Assembly (NCBI GenBank): GCA_001717015.1
Contig: MAGV01000074.1
Coordinates: 10,095 to 18,402, forward strand
Direction: 5' to 3'
Length of the DNA: 8,308 nt
Source of the DNA: Candidatus Methanosuratincola petrocarbonis (ex Vanwonterghem et al. 2016)
GTDB lineage: Archaea; Thermoproteota; Methanomethylicia; Methanomethylicales; Methanomethylicaceae
Shown: one piece after another, positions 5,759 through 8,308 of the stretch
Layout of the letters: each line of letters begins with the position of its first letter
Numbering within the stretch: the first letter of the stretch is position 1
Position numbers and translations under genes: made by a program
Notes under the pieces: generated by a model
What the model was told of the DNA's origin: nothing
The model's input: only the letters and a program-made list of their open reading frames with translations
Databases searched by the model: none

Positions 5759-6597
5759 TGCGGGATCACCTGCATGTCAAGCACAACTTGGTAGTTTCTC
5801 CTGCCTATGCTCCTGACAACCTTCCCTTCGCATCGTATCATTTCAGCGGACATCTCCGCGGACTCGAGAATTTTGGTCTTGGCTCTGTCCACAGCCTCGG
5901 TCTTGTTGTTGCCTCTCTCATGGGTGTAGACGTGGATCCACCCCTTGCCCCTGAGCATTCTTACCGCTTCCCCCAGATAGGCTTCAGCAAGCTCCGGCAG
6001 GGGCATCAGCACCCTGTCTGCACTGCGCTCCAGCTCCGCAGCAGCCTCCCTGGCGTCCGCAAGTATGGGTATGACTTTCCCGTTGAGCCTGTTCTGTAAC
6101 ACATTCTCGATCATAAGCTCGAATGCATTCGGGTTGTTGTCAATCGAGAAGACCTTCGCCCCCTTAGACTTGGCTATGATTATCGAGAAGGTGCCGACCC
6201 CTGCGAACATATTCACGACCGTCTCCCCATGAGCAACGAGATCTGCAACCCTCCTCCTCTCATTCGAGAGCCTGGGAGAGAAGTAGACCTTCCCGATATC
6301 AACAAAAAATTTGCAACCGTGCTCTGAATAAACCGTCTCAGTAGATCTCTTCCCTGCCAGCCAATCCAACCCTCTGACCCTGTCTCCTTGCCTAGAGGGC
6401 GCGGTCTGCATATAGACCGAGTCCACGCCGAGCTTGGTGAGGACCCTCTCCCCGACCTGGTGCCTTATCGCCTGCCACTCCCTTGGTATCTTGATCACTG
6501 CAATCCTGCCTATGATATCCACTCCCTTGAGGGCCTTGCTCAGGTCCTCGCTTCCAACGAGCCCCTCTACCGCCTCAAGGACAGCGCTCTTCCTCAA
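5755..6597 (-). CDS. trm5: Trm5-family tRNA (guanine37-N1)-methyltransferase
   Basis: An S-adenosylmethionine enzyme expected to methylate N1 of G37 next to the anticodon, which prevents frameshifting and is also the first step to wyosine bases. It is 280 residues. IIGRIAVIKIP (28-38) opens the D2 domain, and CKFFVDIGKVYFSPRLSNER (95-114) is the Trm5 hallmark with SPRL. SAM motif I is MFAGVGTF (130-137), the acidic ribose contact is in SIDNNP (151-156), and motif IV is DRVLMPLPE (194-202). Two oddities: the N-terminal D1 domain of full-length archaeal Trm5 is absent, with only about 25 residues before D2, and motif IV has PLP instead of the usual NLP. The length is close to Taw2, but SPRL and the LP motif argue for Trm5. 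The start is TTG with GAGGGG 7 nt upstream, overlapping the stop of the preceding gene. It is the middle gene of a three-gene operon. Confidence 0.85.
   Translation of the reverse strand: MRKSAVLEAVEGLVGSEDLSKALKGVDIIGRIAVIKIPREWQAIRHQVGERVLTKLGVDSVYMQTAPSRQGDRVRGLDWLAGKRSTETVYSEHGCKFFVDIGKVYFSPRLSNERRRVADLVAHGETVVNMFAGVGTFSIIIAKSKGAKVFSIDNNPNAFELMIENVLQNRLNGKVIPILADAREAAAELERSADRVLMPLPELAEAYLGEAVRMLRGKGWIHVYTHERGNNKTEAVDRAKTKILESAEMSAEMIRCEGKVVRSIGRRNYQVVLDMQVIPH
5766..5771 (-). promoter_or_regulatory. Ribosome binding site of the LarE-like gene
   Basis: On the minus strand this reads AGGTGA, extended to AGGTGATCC, an excellent complement to the archaeal 16S rRNA 3' end, 7 nt before the TTG start at 5758. 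It lies within the last codons of trm5. Confidence 0.75.
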
Positions 6598-6604
6598 GGC
6601 ATAT

Positions 6605-6610
6605 CCCCTC
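6605..6610 (-). promoter_or_regulatory. Ribosome binding site of trm5
   Basis: On the minus strand this reads GAGGGG, 7 nt before the TTG start at 6597. It overlaps the TGA of the upstream PINA gene (6609-6611), which favours translational coupling. No in-frame ATG exists near the conserved N-terminus. Confidence 0.65.
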
Positions 6611-8135
6611 AGTACCTAGGCTTCAGAACGATCTTGGTGCCCAGCTTCTCCTCGATCTTTTGGAGTTTCTTCCTGGTCCTTCTGGCTACCATCGATATCC
6701 TCTCAGGGGGGACAATAACCCTTACTTCGCCTTCCCCAGCCTCGATCTCCACCTCTTCCATGTCGAGGTACTTGCCTAAAATCCGGCTGATTATCGGTTT
6801 GATCGACTGCGTGCCCCTGACCTCGCGGCGTTTCACCGGAACGACAAAAGTCCTCTCCCCGAATACATACAGTTCGTATTCGACCTCCCCGTCGAGGAAG
6901 TTCCTTACTAAAACAACGGGGCGGGTCAGGTCCGACTCGGTCAGTCCGTGCGGTATCTTCACGCTCGTCTCGAGGTCGTACACCTTTTCGACATTGCCGT
7001 TGTTGATGAATATTACCGTGTCGATCACCGAAGGTATGACTCCGAGCTCGACCCTTCCGATGAATCTCTGGATCGAGTCGATTGGGGAGGTTGCGTGTAT
7101 CACTCCCACCATGCCCACGCCTGCGAGCCTGAGGTCGGTGAAGATCTTGAAGTCCTCGGTGTCCCTCATTTCATCGAAGAAGGTGTAGTCTGGCCTGCTC
7201 AGGAGGAGAACATCGTGCAGCTCCTCTGAGGAAGAATGCGTCTTGGAGTACTCTGTTGCCAGCTTCGGCAGGCTCAGATCCCGGGGGGACTCGATTGTCT
7301 TTATGATCTTGTTCTCCCTCAGGTAGAACTTTGCGAGTGCTTGGGCGAAGGTAGTCTTACCCATGCCGGGGGCGCCCGAGATCAGTATCCCCTCCGCTCT
7401 TTCCTTGAACCTGTTCAGGAGCTTCTCAGGGAGGTCATAGTCCTCGATCTCGAGCTCAGCCACCTTCTTGGTTATTGTGACCTCGAGCCTGTCGGAGAAA
7501 GGCGGGAAGGTGACTATCACCCTGCTGTCCTTCACCATCAGTATGTGCGATCCCTCCCTCTTGACCTCAAGGAACCCTTCGCCTGCCTCGGCCCTCTCAT
7601 GGATGTCCTGGATTATCTTCTCGAGTTCGGTCTTGCTCATCGGCTCTTTCCCAACATCTATGAGCTTCCACCTGCCGGGCTTCCCTACCTTCGCCCTGGG
7701 CTGGATCCCCTCCTTGAGGTGCACCGACATTGTATCCTTGTCGAAGAATCTCAGGAAGAGCGGCTCTCCGGTGATGCGCGTCCTCCCCTTTATGACGCTT
7801 AGCCCAACCGACTCCGCTGTCTTGGCAAGGTTCTCATTTGAAGTGACGATCGTGTAGCCCTTCTCCATCGCGAGCCTCAAGACAAACTCATCCGGGTCTT
7901 CCCCCAGCCTCTCCCACTTCTCGACCTGGATCTCGATCCCTACGCTCTCAGCGCAGTTCTTCAGCTTCTCAAGCTCCTCGAGAGGGATCAGATCGCCCTT
8001 CTCCGAGCTCTTCCTTATGGCGTTAAGGACCGCACCGGGGATTATGATCCCCTTCCCGATCTTGCCGGCACTCACGAGATCTGCGATGAAGCCTGAGCTT
8101 ATTGATGATACGTCTGGAATAACTTCTTCGGACAT
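6609..8135 (-). CDS. PINA-like ATPase with PIN and KH domains (COG1855)
   Basis: A 508-residue three-domain protein. Residues 1-120 are a PIN-like domain, about 165-440 a VirB11/PilT-type secretion-superfamily ATPase, and about 468-506 a KH domain. The Walker A loop is GAPGMGKTT (254-262), and the Walker B region is YTFFDEMRD (317-325) with Asp321 and Glu322. The segment GVGMVGVIHATSPIDSIQRF (339-358) carries the family's conserved histidine. The best-known relative is PINA of Sulfolobus islandicus, a hexameric ATPase reported to promote Holliday-junction branch migration and to bind the resolvase Hjc; this gene matches its domain order and length. A cytoplasmic role in recombination is inferred. 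Two signature sites look lost: the PIN acidic residue after VTS is Asn100, and the KH GXXG position reads RRTR (485-488). The start is ATG with AAAGGT 7 nt upstream and a TATA box behind it. It heads the operon; trm5 follows after 11 bp. Confidence 0.9.
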   Translation of the reverse strand: MSEEVIPDVSSISSGFIADLVSAGKIGKGIIIPGAVLNAIRKSSEKGDLIPLEELEKLKNCAESVGIEIQVEKWERLGEDPDEFVLRLAMEKGYTIVTSNENLAKTAESVGLSVIKGRTRITGEPLFLRFFDKDTMSVHLKEGIQPRAKVGKPGRWKLIDVGKEPMSKTELEKIIQDIHERAEAGEGFLEVKREGSHILMVKDSRVIVTFPPFSDRLEVTITKKVAELEIEDYDLPEKLLNRFKERAEGILISGAPGMGKTTFAQALAKFYLRENKIIKTIESPRDLSLPKLATEYSKTHSSSEELHDVLLLSRPDYTFFDEMRDTEDFKIFTDLRLAGVGMVGVIHATSPIDSIQRFIGRVELGVIPSVIDTVIFINNGNVEKVYDLETSVKIPHGLTESDLTRPVVLVRNFLDGEVEYELYVFGERTFVVPVKRREVRGTQSIKPIISRILGKYLDMEEVEIEAGEGEVRVIVPPERISMVARRTRKKLQKIEEKLGTKIVLKPRY

Positions 8136-8142
8136 TTAATGG

Positions 8143-8148
8143 ACCTTT
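8143..8148 (-). promoter_or_regulatory. Ribosome binding site of the PINA-like gene
   Basis: On the minus strand this reads AAAGGT, 7 nt before the ATG at 8135. The spacing matches the other genes here. Confidence 0.5.
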
Positions 8149-8168
8149 ATGAGTCTCTATGAGGAGAC

Positions 8169-8177
8169 AATATAAAA
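8169..8177 (-). promoter_or_regulatory. TATA box of the PINA-trm5-larE operon
   Basis: On the minus strand this reads TTTTATATT, close to the archaeal TTTAWATA consensus and preceded by AAAA as a possible BRE. A start about 26 nt downstream would be near 8147, giving a leader of about 12 nt that just includes the ribosome binding site. No internal promoter is evident between the three genes. Confidence 0.6.
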
Positions 8178-8308
8178 TTTTCCCATAAAAGTAGAAGGCT
8201 TTTGAGCACCTTATGTTCAATCAGCCCGTAGGCAATCTTCCTCGTAGTAACTTTCCATGGAAGCAAGAATTAATCTAATAAGCAGAGTCTTCCAAAAAAT
8301 CAATGGTC

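Noticed and set aside
5602..6099. A 165-codon plus-strand frame opposite larE and trm5
   Set aside because: It lies opposite conserved coding sequence, and its residues show no domain.
6388..7188. A 266-codon plus-strand frame opposite trm5 and the PINA-like gene
   Set aside because: It is the complement of strongly conserved ATPase and methyltransferase segments, with low-complexity Ser/Thr content and no ribosome binding site.
7236..7802. A 188-codon plus-strand frame opposite the PINA-like gene
   Set aside because: It is a shadow of the Walker A region and upstream domain; no independent support.
8213..8278. A 21-codon plus-strand ORF starting at ATG 8213
   Set aside because: No ribosome binding site, no recognisable product and a length expected by chance.
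8217..8308. A minus-strand frame of about 30 codons open from the window edge to a TGA at 8217-8219, possibly the end of an upstream gene
   Set aside because: An open stretch this short is expected by chance, the sequence is A/T-rich like the intergenic DNA around it, and no motif is recognisable. The neighbouring window would decide.

Overview
This is an archaeal chromosomal segment with eight protein-coding genes packed at high density. The evidence for Archaea is the gene content: a COG2524-type winged-helix/CBS regulator, a PINA-type PIN-ATPase-KH protein, a Trm5-family tRNA methyltransferase and a deoxyhypusine-synthase-family protein. TATA-like boxes upstream of genes and T-rich tracts after one gene agree with this. 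A TACK-type lineage (Bathyarchaeia or a relative) is my guess only; nothing here fixes the phylum. At least five of the eight genes cannot start at ATG, yet all eight have a Shine-Dalgarno match 5-8 nt before a usable start codon, so leadered, SD-driven initiation looks general in this genome.

Layout. (1) 27-947, plus strand: a transcriptional regulator with an N-terminal winged helix and two C-terminal CBS domains, convergent with the next pair and separated by only 8 bp. (2) 3122 down to 956, minus strand: a two-gene threonine operon, thrB (homoserine kinase) then thrC (threonine synthase), with overlapping ends. These enzymes catalyse the last two steps from homoserine to threonine. (3) About 3123-3304: a divergent intergenic region with a TATA-like box and a perfect 12-bp TGATAA/TTATCA palindrome just before a small Rieske [2Fe-2S] ferredoxin gene (3305-3634, plus). 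(4) 3635-3785: T-tracts that probably end the ferredoxin transcript, then a C-rich/G-rich hairpin reminiscent of IS200/IS605 element ends, then a TATA box. (5) 3786-4880, plus: a deoxyhypusine-synthase-family protein that looks like the divergent DHS-like branch. (6) 8135 down to 4937, minus strand: a tight three-gene operon of a PINA-like ATPase, a short Trm5-family tRNA methyltransferase and a LarE-like PP-loop sulfur transferase. Spacings are an 11-bp gap and a 4-bp overlap. (7) 8136-8308: the promoter of that operon and otherwise nothing I can assign.

Most of the window is core metabolism and information processing. No CRISPR array, defence cluster or intact mobile element is visible. The points most worth following are the LarE-like protein coupled to a tRNA methyltransferase, the apparent loss of signature residues at both ends of the PINA protein, the D1-less Trm5, the DHS-like active-site change, the palindrome before the Rieske gene and the hairpin at 3665-3704.
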